Assembly (NCBI GenBank): GCA_964370965.1
Contig: CAYJLW010000099.1
Span: 1-12,569 of the forward strand
Length of the DNA stretch: 12,569 nucleotides
Direction: 5' to 3'
Source of the DNA: CAYJLW01 sp964370965
Lineage (GTDB): Bacteria; Actinomycetota; Acidimicrobiia; UBA2766
Positions 1-6,775 of this stretch are shown one piece after another. Within the stretch, counting starts at the first letter, position 1, and each line of letters starts with the position of its first letter. The notes under the pieces are model-generated. The model was given only the letters and a program-made list of their open reading frames with translations, was not told the DNA's origin and did no database searches. The translations under genes and the position numbers were made by a program.

Positions 1-60
<60 letters not shown>

Positions 61-76
61 CCGCCCCGGCGAGGCC

Positions 77-940
77 GTGGTCCGTGTCCTCCTGGGTGCC
101 TGCGGGCTCGTCACGGTCCTCACGACCGTGGGCATCCTGGCGTCCCTCGCGGGGGAGACCGTGGCGTTCTTCCACGACGTCTCCCCCCTGTCGTTCTTCG
201 GCGGCACGCAGTGGGCGCCCACGTTCGGGAGCCACGCCCGCTTCGGCGTCCTCCCGCTCGTGAACGGCACGGTCATGGTCGCCCTCATCGGGGCCGCGGT
301 GGCCACACCCCTCGGCCTCCTCATCGCCGTGTACCTGAGCGAGTACGCCCGGCCCCGGGTGCGGGCGTTCCTGAAGCCCCTCCTCGAGGTCCTCGCCGGC
401 ATCCCCACGGTCGTGCTCGGCTTCTTCGCCCTGAACTTCGTCACCCAGGACGTCCTGGAGAAGCTCGTCCCCGGCACGGAACGCTTCAACGCCCTCTCCG
501 CAGGCATCGTCGTGGGCATCATGATCGTCCCCACGATCGCGTCGCTCTCCGAGGACGCCATGCGGGCCGTCCCCCAGGGTCTGCGCGAGGCGGGCTACGG
601 CATGGGCGCCACCCGCCGGGTCGTGTCCCTGCGGATCATCGTCCCGGCGGCGCTCTCGGGGATCGCGGCGTCGGTGATCCTGGCGGTCTCACGGGCGGTG
701 GGCGAGACGATGATCGTGGCGATCGCCGCCGGGAACCAGCCCCGGATGTCGGCGAACCCGCTGGAGGCGATCCAGACGATGACCGCCTACATCGTCCAGG
801 TGAGCCTCGGCGACACGCCCGCGGGCAGCGTCGCGTACCGGACGATCTTCGCCGTGGGCTCCACCCTGTTCCTGATGACGCTCGTCCTCAACGTCGCCAG
901 CCAGCGGATCGTGCGCCGCTTCCGCCAGGAGTACGACTGA
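77..940 (+). CDS. pstC: Phosphate ABC transporter permease PstC (5' end probably missing)
   Basis: One of the two inner-membrane permease subunits of the high-affinity phosphate importer PstSCAB. The 287 visible residues carry the ABC-importer inner-membrane fold. There is a first helix at about 7-31, a helix at 62-88, more helices to about 275, and the cytoplasmic EAA loop at about 171-190 (EAGYGMGATRR...IVPAA) that docks on the ATPase. The segment ILAVSRAVGET at 201-211 is typical of PstC/PstA. PstC proteins are usually about 300-330 residues. The GTG at 77 has no ribosome binding site, and the frame is open upstream into the poly-C block, so the native start is probably beyond the window edge. 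The stop overlaps the start of pstA (TGATG), which implies translational coupling. Assignment to PstC rather than PstA follows from its position before the clearer PstA and from its sequence; I am confident of this. Confidence 0.93.
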   Translation: MVRVLLGACGLVTVLTTVGILASLAGETVAFFHDVSPLSFFGGTQWAPTFGSHARFGVLPLVNGTVMVALIGAAVATPLGLLIAVYLSEYARPRVRAFLKPLLEVLAGIPTVVLGFFALNFVTQDVLEKLVPGTERFNALSAGIVVGIMIVPTIASLSEDAMRAVPQGLREAGYGMGATRRVVSLRIIVPAALSGIAASVILAVSRAVGETMIVAIAAGNQPRMSANPLEAIQTMTAYIVQVSLGDTPAGSVAYRTIFAVGSTLFLMTLVLNVASQRIVRRFRQEYD

Positions 941-1833
941 TGGCCTCGCCCGCCGCCGTCGTCGCCCGCGCCGACCTGTCGGGCCGGGGGGTCGCCGCCC
1001 GCCGGGTGAAGGACACCACCTTCCTGTTCATGCTCTGGGCGTCCCTGGCGATCGGTGTCGCCGCGCTCATGATCCTGCTCCTCGACGTCATGATCGACGG
1101 CGTCCCGCGGCTCTCCTGGCAGTTCCTCACCTCGCTGCCCTCGCGCTTCGCCTCCCGGGCGGGGGCGGAGCCGGCGATCTTCGGCAGCCTCTGGATCATC
1201 TCGGTGTGTTCGCTGTTCTCGATCCCGGTGGGGATGGGCGCGGCGGTCTACCTGGAGCACTACCAGCGGCGCGGGAAGCTGGCGACGGTCCTGGAGGTGA
1301 ACATCGCCAACCTCGCCGGCGTCCCCTCGATCATCTACGGGCTCCTCGGCCTCGCCATCTTCGTGCGGTTCTTCGCCATGGGCCGCTCCGTGCTCGCCGG
1401 CGGCCTCACCCTGGGCCTCCTCGTCCTGCCCGTCATCATCGTGGCCGGCCGCGAGGCCCTCCGGGCGGTGCCCCCTTCGATCATGGAGGGTGCCCTCGCC
1501 CTCGGGGCCACGAAGTGGCAGGCGATCTCCCGTCAGGTGATGCCGGCGGCGTTCCCGGGCTTCCTCACCGGCGTCATCCTTGCCGTTTCCCGGGCCCTGG
1601 GCGAGACCGCCCCCCTGATCACGATGGGCGCCCTCACGTACGTGACGTTCGTGCCCCACGATCTCTACGACCGTTTCACCGCCCTGCCCATCCAGATCTT
1701 CAACTGGACGTCGCGCCCCCAGGCGGACTTCCGGCTCACGGCGGCGGCCGGTATCGTCGTCCTGTTGGCCGTCCTCCTCACGATGAACGCGGTCGCCATC
1801 GTCCTCCGGAACCGCAAGCAGCAGAAGTGGTAG
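940..1833 (+). CDS. pstA: Phosphate ABC transporter permease PstA
   Basis: Second permease subunit of the PstSCAB phosphate importer, 297 residues, a normal family length. After a cytoplasmic N-terminus of about 25 residues come about six hydrophobic segments (roughly 27-51, 80-104, 125-147, 152-170, 207-232 and 265-290). The EAA loop is at about 183-204 (EGALALGATKWQAISRQVMP). The motifs LAGVPSIIYGLLGL (125-138) and SRALGETAPL (217-226) are characteristic of PstA. The C-terminus is basic and cytoplasmic. The ATG at 940 overlaps the pstC stop as TGATG, which fixes the start. The stop is two bases before the first candidate start of pstB. It works as a heterodimer with PstC on the PstB dimer. 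Regulation by phosphate through the nearby kinase/regulator pair is inferred from family knowledge; no operator is visible here. Confidence 0.96.
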   Translation: MASPAAVVARADLSGRGVAARRVKDTTFLFMLWASLAIGVAALMILLLDVMIDGVPRLSWQFLTSLPSRFASRAGAEPAIFGSLWIISVCSLFSIPVGMGAAVYLEHYQRRGKLATVLEVNIANLAGVPSIIYGLLGLAIFVRFFAMGRSVLAGGLTLGLLVLPVIIVAGREALRAVPPSIMEGALALGATKWQAISRQVMPAAFPGFLTGVILAVSRALGETAPLITMGALTYVTFVPHDLYDRFTALPIQIFNWTSRPQADFRLTAAAGIVVLLAVLLTMNAVAIVLRNRKQQKW

Positions 1834-1835
1834 AC

Positions 1836-2714
1836 GTGACCCGAGACCCCGACATGCCCGAGACGACGGCTCTTCCCCGCCTCGAGGTGCCCGGCCCCGT
1901 GCCCCTGCCCCTGCGGGAGCCCTCCGCCCTGACTTCCCGCGGGGCGGTCTTCGAGGCGTCCGGGCTCACCGTGCGCTACGGCGACCTCGTTGCCGTCCGC
2001 GACGTCAGCCTGGAGATCCAGGCCCGGGAGATCACGGCGTTCATCGGCCCCAGCGGCTGCGGCAAGAGCACGCTCATCCGCTGCTTCAACCGTATGAACG
2101 ACCTCATCCCCGCTGCCCGGGTGTCCGGGCGGATCACCTACCACGGCGTCGACCTCTACGCCCGCGACGTCGACCCCGTCGAGGTCCGCCGCCGCATCGG
2201 CATGGTGTTCCAGAAGCCGAACCCCTTCCCGAAGTCGATCTTCGAGAACGTCGCCTTCGGCCTCAAGGTGAACGGCGTCAAGGACGACGTCGCCGACAGG
2301 GTGGAGCACGCCCTGAAACGGGCGGCACTCTGGGACGAGGTGCGCAAGAAGCTCAAGCAGCCCGCCCTCGCCCTCAGCGGCGGCCAGCAGCAACGCCTCT
2401 GCATCGCCCGGGCCATCGCCGTCGCGCCCGACGTCATCCTCATGGACGAGCCCTGCTCGGCACTGGACCCGATCGCCACCGCCCGGATCGAGGACCTCAT
2501 GCGCGAGCTCGAGTCGGACTACACGATCGTCATCGTCACCCACAACATGCAACAGGCCGCCCGGGTCTCCGACATGACCGCGTTCTTCACCGCCGAGGTG
2601 AACGAGGACGACACCCGCACGGGCGTGCTCGTCGAGTACGCCCCCACGACCGAGATCTTCAGCGCTCCCAAGGACGAGCGCACCGAGCAGTACGTCACGG
2701 GAAGGTTCGGATGA
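1836..2714 (+). CDS. pstB: Phosphate ABC transporter ATP-binding protein PstB
   Basis: ATPase of the phosphate importer, a peripheral cytoplasmic dimer that powers uptake through PstC/PstA. Counting from the GTG at 1836 (292 residues), the visible motifs are Walker A GPSGCGKS at 71-78, Q-loop Q126 in MVFQKPNPFPKSI, signature LSGGQQQR at 180-187, Walker B VILMDEP at 200-206, D-loop SALD and switch His236 in VTHNM. FNRMNDLIP and QKPNPFP are typical of PstB. The roughly 35 residues before the ABC core are proline-rich and not conserved in the family. Two starts are possible: GTG 1836, two bases after the pstA stop, or ATG 1854, giving 286 residues. Neither has a good ribosome binding site; I prefer 1836 for tight coupling, with low certainty. 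The stop overlaps phoU as ATGA. Confidence 0.95.
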   Translation: MTRDPDMPETTALPRLEVPGPVPLPLREPSALTSRGAVFEASGLTVRYGDLVAVRDVSLEIQAREITAFIGPSGCGKSTLIRCFNRMNDLIPAARVSGRITYHGVDLYARDVDPVEVRRRIGMVFQKPNPFPKSIFENVAFGLKVNGVKDDVADRVEHALKRAALWDEVRKKLKQPALALSGGQQQRLCIARAIAVAPDVILMDEPCSALDPIATARIEDLMRELESDYTIVIVTHNMQQAARVSDMTAFFTAEVNEDDTRTGVLVEYAPTTEIFSAPKDERTEQYVTGRFG

Positions 2715-3382
2715 GCAGCACCCGCCAGGAGTTCCAGGCCGAGCTCGACTTCATCGAGCGCCGTGTCGAACTGCTCTTCGGGGAGTGCGAGGTCGCTGTC
2801 CAGCGGGCGGTCGCCTCCCTGGTCGAGGGCCGTCCGGACATGGCCCGGGACACGATCGCCCACGACGACCTCATCGACGAGCTCACGCTCTCCACCGAGA
2901 GCGCCGTGTTCGAGGTGATCGCCCGCCAGGCCCCCGTCGCCAGCGACCTCCGCTTCCTCATCAGCGTCCTCCGGGTCATCAGCGACCTGGAACGCTGCGG
3001 GGACCTCTCCATCCGGGTCGCCAAGCAGGTCTTCGACCAGACCTGGCTGGCGCGGGCGGAGCAGCTCAAGCCCGTCATCGCCCGCCTCGGTGCCCTCGCC
3101 CACGCCATGCTCGTGCGTGCCGGGGAAGCCTGGACGGCCCGGGACCCCGAGGCGTGGCGGGCGATCGAGGAGACCGACGTGGAGCTCGACGGCGAGTTCC
3201 TCTCCTTCATGGAGCTCATCAGGGGCCTCGAGGGGGCCGACACGGCCCACGTGGCCGTGAACTCCCTGATCGCCGGTCAGGCGTTGGAGCGCATCGGCGA
3301 CCACGCCGTCTGCATCGGCCAGCGCATCCGCTTCCTCGTCTCGGGCGAGGCCGAGGGTCTCGCCGGGGAGATCGCCCCATGA
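2711..3382 (+). CDS. phoU: Phosphate signalling regulator PhoU
   Basis: A cytoplasmic all-helical protein that links PstSCAB to the phosphate-sensing histidine kinase and, when phosphate is ample, keeps the Pho response off. It has 223 residues, the usual size. Two PhoU repeats are visible, each with the metal-binding E/DxxxD-type motif: SDLRFLISVLRVISDLERCGD (written in part) at about 78-98 and ALERIGDHAVCIGQRI at 191-206. The start ATG at 2711 lies inside the pstB stop (ATGA), and a purine-rich ggaagg six bases upstream can serve as ribosome binding site. It is the last gene of the pst operon. The next gene on the same strand is the histidine kinase, 253 bp downstream, its probable signalling partner. 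In the second motif the Asn common after HA is replaced by Val-Cys, a small deviation. Confidence 0.95.
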   Translation: MSSTRQEFQAELDFIERRVELLFGECEVAVQRAVASLVEGRPDMARDTIAHDDLIDELTLSTESAVFEVIARQAPVASDLRFLISVLRVISDLERCGDLSIRVAKQVFDQTWLARAEQLKPVIARLGALAHAMLVRAGEAWTARDPEAWRAIEETDVELDGEFLSFMELIRGLEGADTAHVAVNSLIAGQALERIGDHAVCIGQRIRFLVSGEAEGLAGEIAP

Positions 3383-3385
3383 TCT

Positions 3386-3424
3386 CGAAGGGGGACTGCG
3401 TCCCCCCTCGACCTCCCCCCTTCG
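3386..3424 (+). terminator. Hairpin just after phoU, possible terminator
   Basis: Four bases after the phoU stop, 3386-3395 pairs with 3401-3410 (ten pairs with one A-C mismatch, loop CTGCG). The same left arm can instead pair without mismatch with 3416-3424, giving a larger loop, so two structures compete. There is no T-tract, which is common for high-GC actinobacterial terminators. Its function as the end of the pst-phoU transcript is inferred from position. Confidence 0.5.
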
Positions 3425-3457
3425 GCCCCTCGCGCCGTCCTGCTTCCGATCCGGTTC

Positions 3458-3476
3458 GGGCCGGCGGAGCCGGCCC
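3458..3476 (+). repeat. Perfect 8-bp inverted repeat, GGA loop
   Basis: GGGCCGGC at 3458-3465 and GCCGGCCC at 3469-3476 form a perfect stem with a three-base loop. The right arm can also pair with GGGCC at 3483-3487. It is the second of four hairpins in the phoU to histidine-kinase spacer. No coding potential is seen here. Confidence 0.6.
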
Positions 3477-3523
3477 TACGGTCGGGCCGCCGTCCGTCAC
3501 GGGGCCGGCGACTTGGCGCGTGA

Positions 3524-3542
3524 GGGGCGGCTTTGCCGCCCC
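3524..3542 (+). repeat. Perfect 8-bp inverted repeat, TTT loop
   Basis: GGGGCGGC at 3524-3531 and GCCGCCCC at 3535-3542 form a perfect stem with a TTT loop. It is the third hairpin in the spacer. The tight geometry is terminator- or REP-like, but no T-tract follows. Confidence 0.6.
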
Positions 3543-3582
3543 GGATCCGCGTCCTGCGGTACGCGGTCGCGGTGGGGGGGTC

Positions 3583-3610
3583 CGCGGGGGGGAGCTTGCT
3601 CACCCCCGCG
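3583..3610 (+). repeat. Hairpin immediately upstream of the histidine kinase promoter
   Basis: CGCGGGGG at 3583-3590 pairs perfectly with CCCCCGCG at 3603-3610. The interior can extend through GAGC/GCTC (3592-3595 with 3598-3601) after one G-A mismatch. It ends 14 bp before the -10-like hexamer of the kinase gene, so it could block read-through from phoU or serve as a binding site. The role is inferred from position only. Confidence 0.5.
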
Positions 3611-3623
3611 CAGTGTCCCCACG

Positions 3624-3635
3624 TAGGCTTCCGGC
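3624..3635 (+). promoter_or_regulatory. -10-like element for leaderless histidine kinase transcript
   Basis: TAGGCT at 3624-3629 fits the actinobacterial -10 pattern TANNNT and stands six bases before the ATG at 3636, so transcription could begin at or next to the A of ATG. There is no ribosome binding site in the same stretch, which supports a leaderless mRNA. No convincing -35 hexamer at normal spacing is visible. Confidence 0.45.
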
Positions 3636-4985
3636 ATGATCCGCTACCTGCCCTACGCCGCTGCCGGGATCCTCGTGGTCGTGTTCATGGCCCGGGTGGT
3701 GATCCTCAGGCGGGGCGTGAAGCGGCGCCTCGCCTCCATGGTCGCCAAGATCGAGGGGGGGTCCGCCCTCAGCGAGGTCGAGGATCAACGCACGCTCGAG
3801 GCCGCCTTCGCCCGCCTCGAGCGCGCCGTGGACACCGGCGCCGCCCGCGACCACGCCCTCATCGTCGAGACCCGCCGCCTCACCGAGGCCTGCGCCGTCC
3901 TCGACCACGGCCTCGTCGTCGCCGACGAGCACGGGCGCATCCGCTACACGAACCGCGAGGCCGAGCGCTACGTGGGCGGCCGCAACGACGACGCCGTCGT
4001 CGACGCCGCCGTCCGCCGACTACTCCGCACCGCCATAGACCGCCAGCTCGCGCCCGACGGCCGTCTCCCCGAGGGCGGCGCCCTCCAGGAGGAGCTCGAG
4101 CTCTTCACTCCCGTACGACGCACCCTCGTGCTCGCCGCCCATGCCCTCGACGACGGCACGCGCCAGATCGGGGCGGCCGTCGTCGTGGGCGACGTCTCCG
4201 CCGCCCGCCGCCTCGACTCCGTGCGGCGGGACTTCGTGGCCAACATCAGCCACGAGCTCAAGACCCCTGTGGGGGCGCTGGGTCTCCTCGCCGAGACGCT
4301 CAGCGACTCCCTCGACGAGCCCGAGGTCGCCCGGCGTCTCGCCGGACGTCTCGCCGGGGAGTCCGTCCGCCTCGCCCGCGTGATCGAGGACCTTCTCGAC
4401 CTGTCCCGACTCGAGTCCGAGGAGTCCCCGATCCGCGACCTCGTCTCGATCGACGTCGTGGCCGCCGAGGCCGCCGACCGGGTCCGGGCCGGCCTCCCGG
4501 GCTCCGGCGTCGTCGTCGAGGTGGCCGTAGAACCGGGGGTCGTCGTCACCGGTGACCGCAGGCAGCTCTCCACAGCGGTCTACAACCTCGTCGAGAACGC
4601 CGTGAAGTACTCCGATCCCGGCACGACCGTGCGGGTGGGGGCCCTGCGCGAACCCGGCGGCACGGTCGAGATCTCCGTCGCCGACCAGGGCATCGGCATC
4701 CCGAAGCAGGACATGGGGCGGGTCTTCGAGCGCTTCTACCGCGTCGACCGGGCCCGCTCACGCGAGACCGGCGGCACCGGTCTCGGCCTCGCCATCGTGC
4801 GCCACGTGGCCGTCAACCACGGTGGCGAGATCCACGTGGCGAGCGAGGAGGGTGTCGGGTCCACGTTCACGATGCGGATCTCCGCCGGTCCCGCCGGGGC
4901 GAGGCCGATCGTTCTCCCCGGGCTCGCCGAGCCCGAGGTGAGGGGCAAGCATCGAGCGGCGGAGGAGGCGGCAGCGACACGATGA
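3636..4985 (+). CDS. senX3: Phosphate-sensing type sensor histidine kinase, SenX3/PhoR-like
   Basis: A membrane-anchored histidine kinase of 449 residues that should phosphorylate the adjacent response regulator. There is one transmembrane helix at about 6-24, with almost no extracytoplasmic part, so phosphate would be sensed through PhoU/Pst rather than by direct binding. A charged linker and a PAS-like segment (about 82-185, with VLDHGLVVADEHGRIRYTN) follow. The dimerisation and phosphotransfer domain has H-box FVANISHELKTP with acceptor His206. The ATPase domain has N-box NLVENAVKYS (317-326), G1 DQGIGIP (350-356), F-box FERFYRVD (364-371) and G2 GTGLGLAIV (380-388). The architecture matches SenX3 and PhoR. 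The C-terminal 30 residues are a variable tail. The stop overlaps the regulator start (ATGA). The symbol is by similarity; phoR is equally defensible. Confidence 0.9.
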   Translation: MIRYLPYAAAGILVVVFMARVVILRRGVKRRLASMVAKIEGGSALSEVEDQRTLEAAFARLERAVDTGAARDHALIVETRRLTEACAVLDHGLVVADEHGRIRYTNREAERYVGGRNDDAVVDAAVRRLLRTAIDRQLAPDGRLPEGGALQEELELFTPVRRTLVLAAHALDDGTRQIGAAVVVGDVSAARRLDSVRRDFVANISHELKTPVGALGLLAETLSDSLDEPEVARRLAGRLAGESVRLARVIEDLLDLSRLESEESPIRDLVSIDVVAAEAADRVRAGLPGSGVVVEVAVEPGVVVTGDRRQLSTAVYNLVENAVKYSDPGTTVRVGALREPGGTVEISVADQGIGIPKQDMGRVFERFYRVDRARSRETGGTGLGLAIVRHVAVNHGGEIHVASEEGVGSTFTMRISAGPAGARPIVLPGLAEPEVRGKHRAAEEAAATR

Positions 4986-5686
4986 CCGCGGAAACGACGA
5001 TCCTCGTCGTCGAGGACGAGGAGTCCTTCGTCGATGCCCTGCGGGTCGCGCTGAAGAAGGAGGGCTTCCGGGTTCTCGTCGCGCGCGACGGTATCGAGGC
5101 GGTCGACGCCTTCGCGGCGGCCCGACCCGACCTCGTCCTCCTCGACGTCATGTTGCCCAAGATGAGCGGCCTCGACGTCTGCCGGCACATCCGGTCGGCT
5201 TCGGCGGTTCCCATCATCATGGTTTCGGCCAAGGACGCCGAGATCGACAAGGTCGTCGGCCTCGAGGTGGGCGCCGACGACTACGTGACGAAGCCCTTCT
5301 CGCTGCGTGAGCTCGTTGCCCGCATCCGGGCGGCGCTGCGGCGCGCTCCCCTGGCCGACGAGCCGGCGTCGCTCGACGCCGTGGAGGTGGGCGAGGTCCG
5401 CGTGGATCCCGAACGCCACGAGGTCCACGTCCGGGGCGAGCGTGTGGAGCTCCCCTTGAAGGAGTTCGAGCTCCTCCACCTCCTCGTGGAGAACGCCGGG
5501 CGGGTTCTGCCCCGGGAGACGATCATCGACCGGGTGTGGGGGCCTCACTACTTCGGGGACACCAAGACCCTCGACGTCCACATCAAGAGGCTGCGCTCCA
5601 AGGTGGAGGACGAGCCCTCGCTCCCGACGCGAATCGTGACGATCCGAGGCCTGGGCTACAAGTTTGAGACGCCCCGGGGCAAGTGA
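4982..5686 (+). CDS. regX3: OmpR-family response regulator, RegX3/PhoB-like
   Basis: DNA-binding transcription factor of 234 residues, expected to activate phosphate-starvation genes when phosphorylated by the overlapping kinase. The receiver domain (about 5-120) has the acidic pair Glu11/Asp12, phospho-acceptor Asp55 in LVLLDVMLP, Ser82 and Lys104 in TKPFS, all intact. The winged-helix domain (about 134-230) contains LPLKEFELLHLLVENAGRVL, DRVWG, then DTKTLDVHIKRLRSKVE and TIRGLGYKFE (the longer runs given in part). The DTKTLDVH-KRLRSK stretch is notably like mycobacterial RegX3. The ATG at 4982 shares four bases with the kinase stop, so the pair is translationally coupled. A GGAGG-rich stretch at 4961-4967 is rather far upstream to be the ribosome binding site. 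The gene ends next to a palindromic spacer. Confidence 0.93.
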   Translation: MTAETTILVVEDEESFVDALRVALKKEGFRVLVARDGIEAVDAFAAARPDLVLLDVMLPKMSGLDVCRHIRSASAVPIIMVSAKDAEIDKVVGLEVGADDYVTKPFSLRELVARIRAALRRAPLADEPASLDAVEVGEVRVDPERHEVHVRGERVELPLKEFELLHLLVENAGRVLPRETIIDRVWGPHYFGDTKTLDVHIKRLRSKVEDEPSLPTRIVTIRGLGYKFETPRGK

Positions 5687-5723
5687 CGGGCCGGCCCGGG
5701 CGGCGGGGCGGGGCCGGCCCGGG
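5687..5723 (+). terminator. Paired palindromic repeat after regX3, possible terminator
   Basis: The 13-mer GGGCCGGCCCGGG occurs at 5688-5700 and again at 5711-5723, with a 10-bp G-rich spacer. The core GGGCCGGCCC is itself a perfect palindrome, so each copy can fold on itself or the two can pair. It begins directly after the regX3 stop and lies upstream of the mshD promoter element, a position expected for a transcription stop. There is no T-tract; function is inferred. Confidence 0.45.
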
Positions 5724-5746
5724 GGGAGCGCCCGTCCTCGGCTCGG

Positions 5747-5760
5747 TAGAGTCCCGCCCG
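5747..5760 (+). promoter_or_regulatory. -10-like element before mshD
   Basis: TAGAGT at 5747-5752 matches TANNNT and is eight bases from the ATG at 5761, with no ribosome binding site between. This fits leaderless transcription starting near the start codon. No clear -35 element is visible in the G/C-rich sequence upstream. Confidence 0.4.
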
Positions 5761-6678
5761 ATGCAGGATTGGGCGGTGCGGCCGGGACATGCCGGGGAGC
5801 TTGCTGTCCTCGTTGCCGGCTGCGCGGGGCGCGACGGCGTCCATCCGTTCGGTCGCGACCTCGGGCCCGAAGAGATCCCTGAGGCCGGCGGGCCGCGCCG
5901 TGTCCTCGTCGCCGAGGCCGAGGGGGGTGTCGCCGGGGCGGCGCTCCTCGACTTCGCCCGATTGGGGGTGGATCTTCGTCTCGCCGTGGCGCCCGGGCAC
6001 CGGCGCCGGGGCGCGGGCACGGCTCTCGTGGCATCGGCCTTGGACGCTGCACGAGAGGCAGGTTCGGATTGTGTCGGTGCCTGGGCGTACGTGTCTTCGC
6101 CCGCCGTCGAGCGACTGTCATTTCGGACGGGTTTCGCGCTCGGGCGCCGTCTGCTGCGTCTGGAGATGCCCATCGCGGAGATCGGGGCATCGCCGCCCCC
6201 TTCGGGCTATGAGATCGGCACCTTCTCCGAGGACGACGCGGCGGCGGTTCTCGCCGTCAACAACGCCGCCTTCGCCTGGCATCCGGGCCAGGGGGGGCTC
6301 ACCCCGGACGAGTTCCGCCGGCGCACGGGCCAGCCCTGGGTCGACCGGGCGGGCTTCTTCGTGGCCAGGGCGCCTGGGGGGGTCGCCGGCTTCTGCTGGA
6401 CCCGTCTGCACCAGGTCGTCCCGCCCCTGGGGGAGATCCACGTCATCTGTGTGCACCCGGACCATGCCGGGAGCGGCCTCGGGAGCGCCCTCGTCCTTAC
6501 GGGGCTCGCGTATCTCGCGCAGCGGGCGGCGACCGGGATGCTCTACGTCGACGAGCTCAACCTCGGTGCCCGCGGCCTCTATGGCGGTCTCGGCTTCCAC
6601 CTCGCCGCCGTCGACACCTGCTACATCCGGGACCTCACGGGTGCCCTCGACAACGCCCCGCGTGCGGGGGTCGTGTGA
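5761..6678 (+). CDS. mshD: Mycothiol synthase (MshD), two-domain GNAT acetyltransferase
   Basis: Transfers acetyl from acetyl-CoA to the cysteine amine of Cys-GlcN-Ins, the last step of mycothiol synthesis, in the cytoplasm. It has 305 residues, as expected for MshD (about 300). There are two GNAT domains. The N-terminal one (about 5-137) has the CoA-binding stretch VAPGHRRRGAGTAL (76-89). The C-terminal one (about 150-295) has VNNAAFAWHPGQGG (166-179), FCWTRLH (211-217), LGEIHVICVHPDHAGSGLGS (223-242), LYVDELN (261-267) and LGFHLAAVDTCY (277-288), a pattern closely matching mycobacterial MshD. In the C-terminal CoA loop, the usual Q/R-x-x-G-x-G reads A-G-S-G-L-G. The frame is open to a GTG at 5683, but the ATG at 5761 with MQDWAVRPGH matches the domain start and is preferred. 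It follows regX3 by 74 bp and may have its own promoter. Confidence 0.88.
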   Translation: MQDWAVRPGHAGELAVLVAGCAGRDGVHPFGRDLGPEEIPEAGGPRRVLVAEAEGGVAGAALLDFARLGVDLRLAVAPGHRRRGAGTALVASALDAAREAGSDCVGAWAYVSSPAVERLSFRTGFALGRRLLRLEMPIAEIGASPPPSGYEIGTFSEDDAAAVLAVNNAAFAWHPGQGGLTPDEFRRRTGQPWVDRAGFFVARAPGGVAGFCWTRLHQVVPPLGEIHVICVHPDHAGSGLGSALVLTGLAYLAQRAATGMLYVDELNLGARGLYGGLGFHLAAVDTCYIRDLTGALDNAPRAGVV

Positions 6679-6721
6679 CTTGCGTCGCGCAGCGGGTGCA
6701 TCCGGAGCGCGTCCCGGCGAC

Positions 6722-6752
6722 CCCGACCCGGGGTCCGGGGGACCGGGTCGGG
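6722..6752 (+). terminator. Strong hairpin downstream of mshD, possible terminator
   Basis: CCCGACCCGG at 6722-6731 and CCGGGTCGGG at 6743-6752 form a perfect 10-bp stem with an 11-base loop; an inner GGTCC/GGACC pairing is an alternative. It lies 43 bp after the mshD stop and just before the promoter element of the next gene. There is no T-tract. Termination is the likely role, but an operator is possible because the promoter lies only 11 bp away. Confidence 0.5.
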
Positions 6753-6763
6753 TGGGATCGACC

Positions 6764-6775
6764 TACCCTGCGGTC
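6764..6775 (+). promoter_or_regulatory. -10-like element for the small membrane protein gene
   Basis: TACCCT at 6764-6769 fits TANNNT and is six bases from the GTG at 6776. No ribosome binding site intervenes, consistent with a leaderless transcript. This spacing is also the reason for choosing GTG 6776 over the in-frame GTG at 6752. Confidence 0.45.

Noticed and set aside
224..241. An 18-base stretch (TTCGGGAGCCACGCCCGC) shared with 8464-8481
   Set aside because: Both copies lie within unrelated coding genes (pstC and, on the other strand, the metalloprotease). With this GC content an occasional exact 18-mer is not very surprising, and no further extension is seen.
3383..3635. Riboswitch or structured ncRNA in the phoU-kinase spacer
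   Set aside because: I see independent small hairpins but no pattern of a known riboswitch class; kept only as a hairpin-cluster observation.
5683..5760. GTG 5683 as the mshD start, overlapping the regX3 stop
   Set aside because: The added 26 residues are Gly/Arg/Pro-rich and come from the palindromic spacer; ATG 5761 has a -10-like element and matches the domain start.
4736..6190. Long open frame of 484 codons on the - strand opposite the kinase/regulator/mshD genes
   Set aside because: It is antisense to three well-supported genes, its translation is low-complexity (Arg/Pro/Gly/Asp-rich), and it follows from the GC-rich third codon positions of the real genes.
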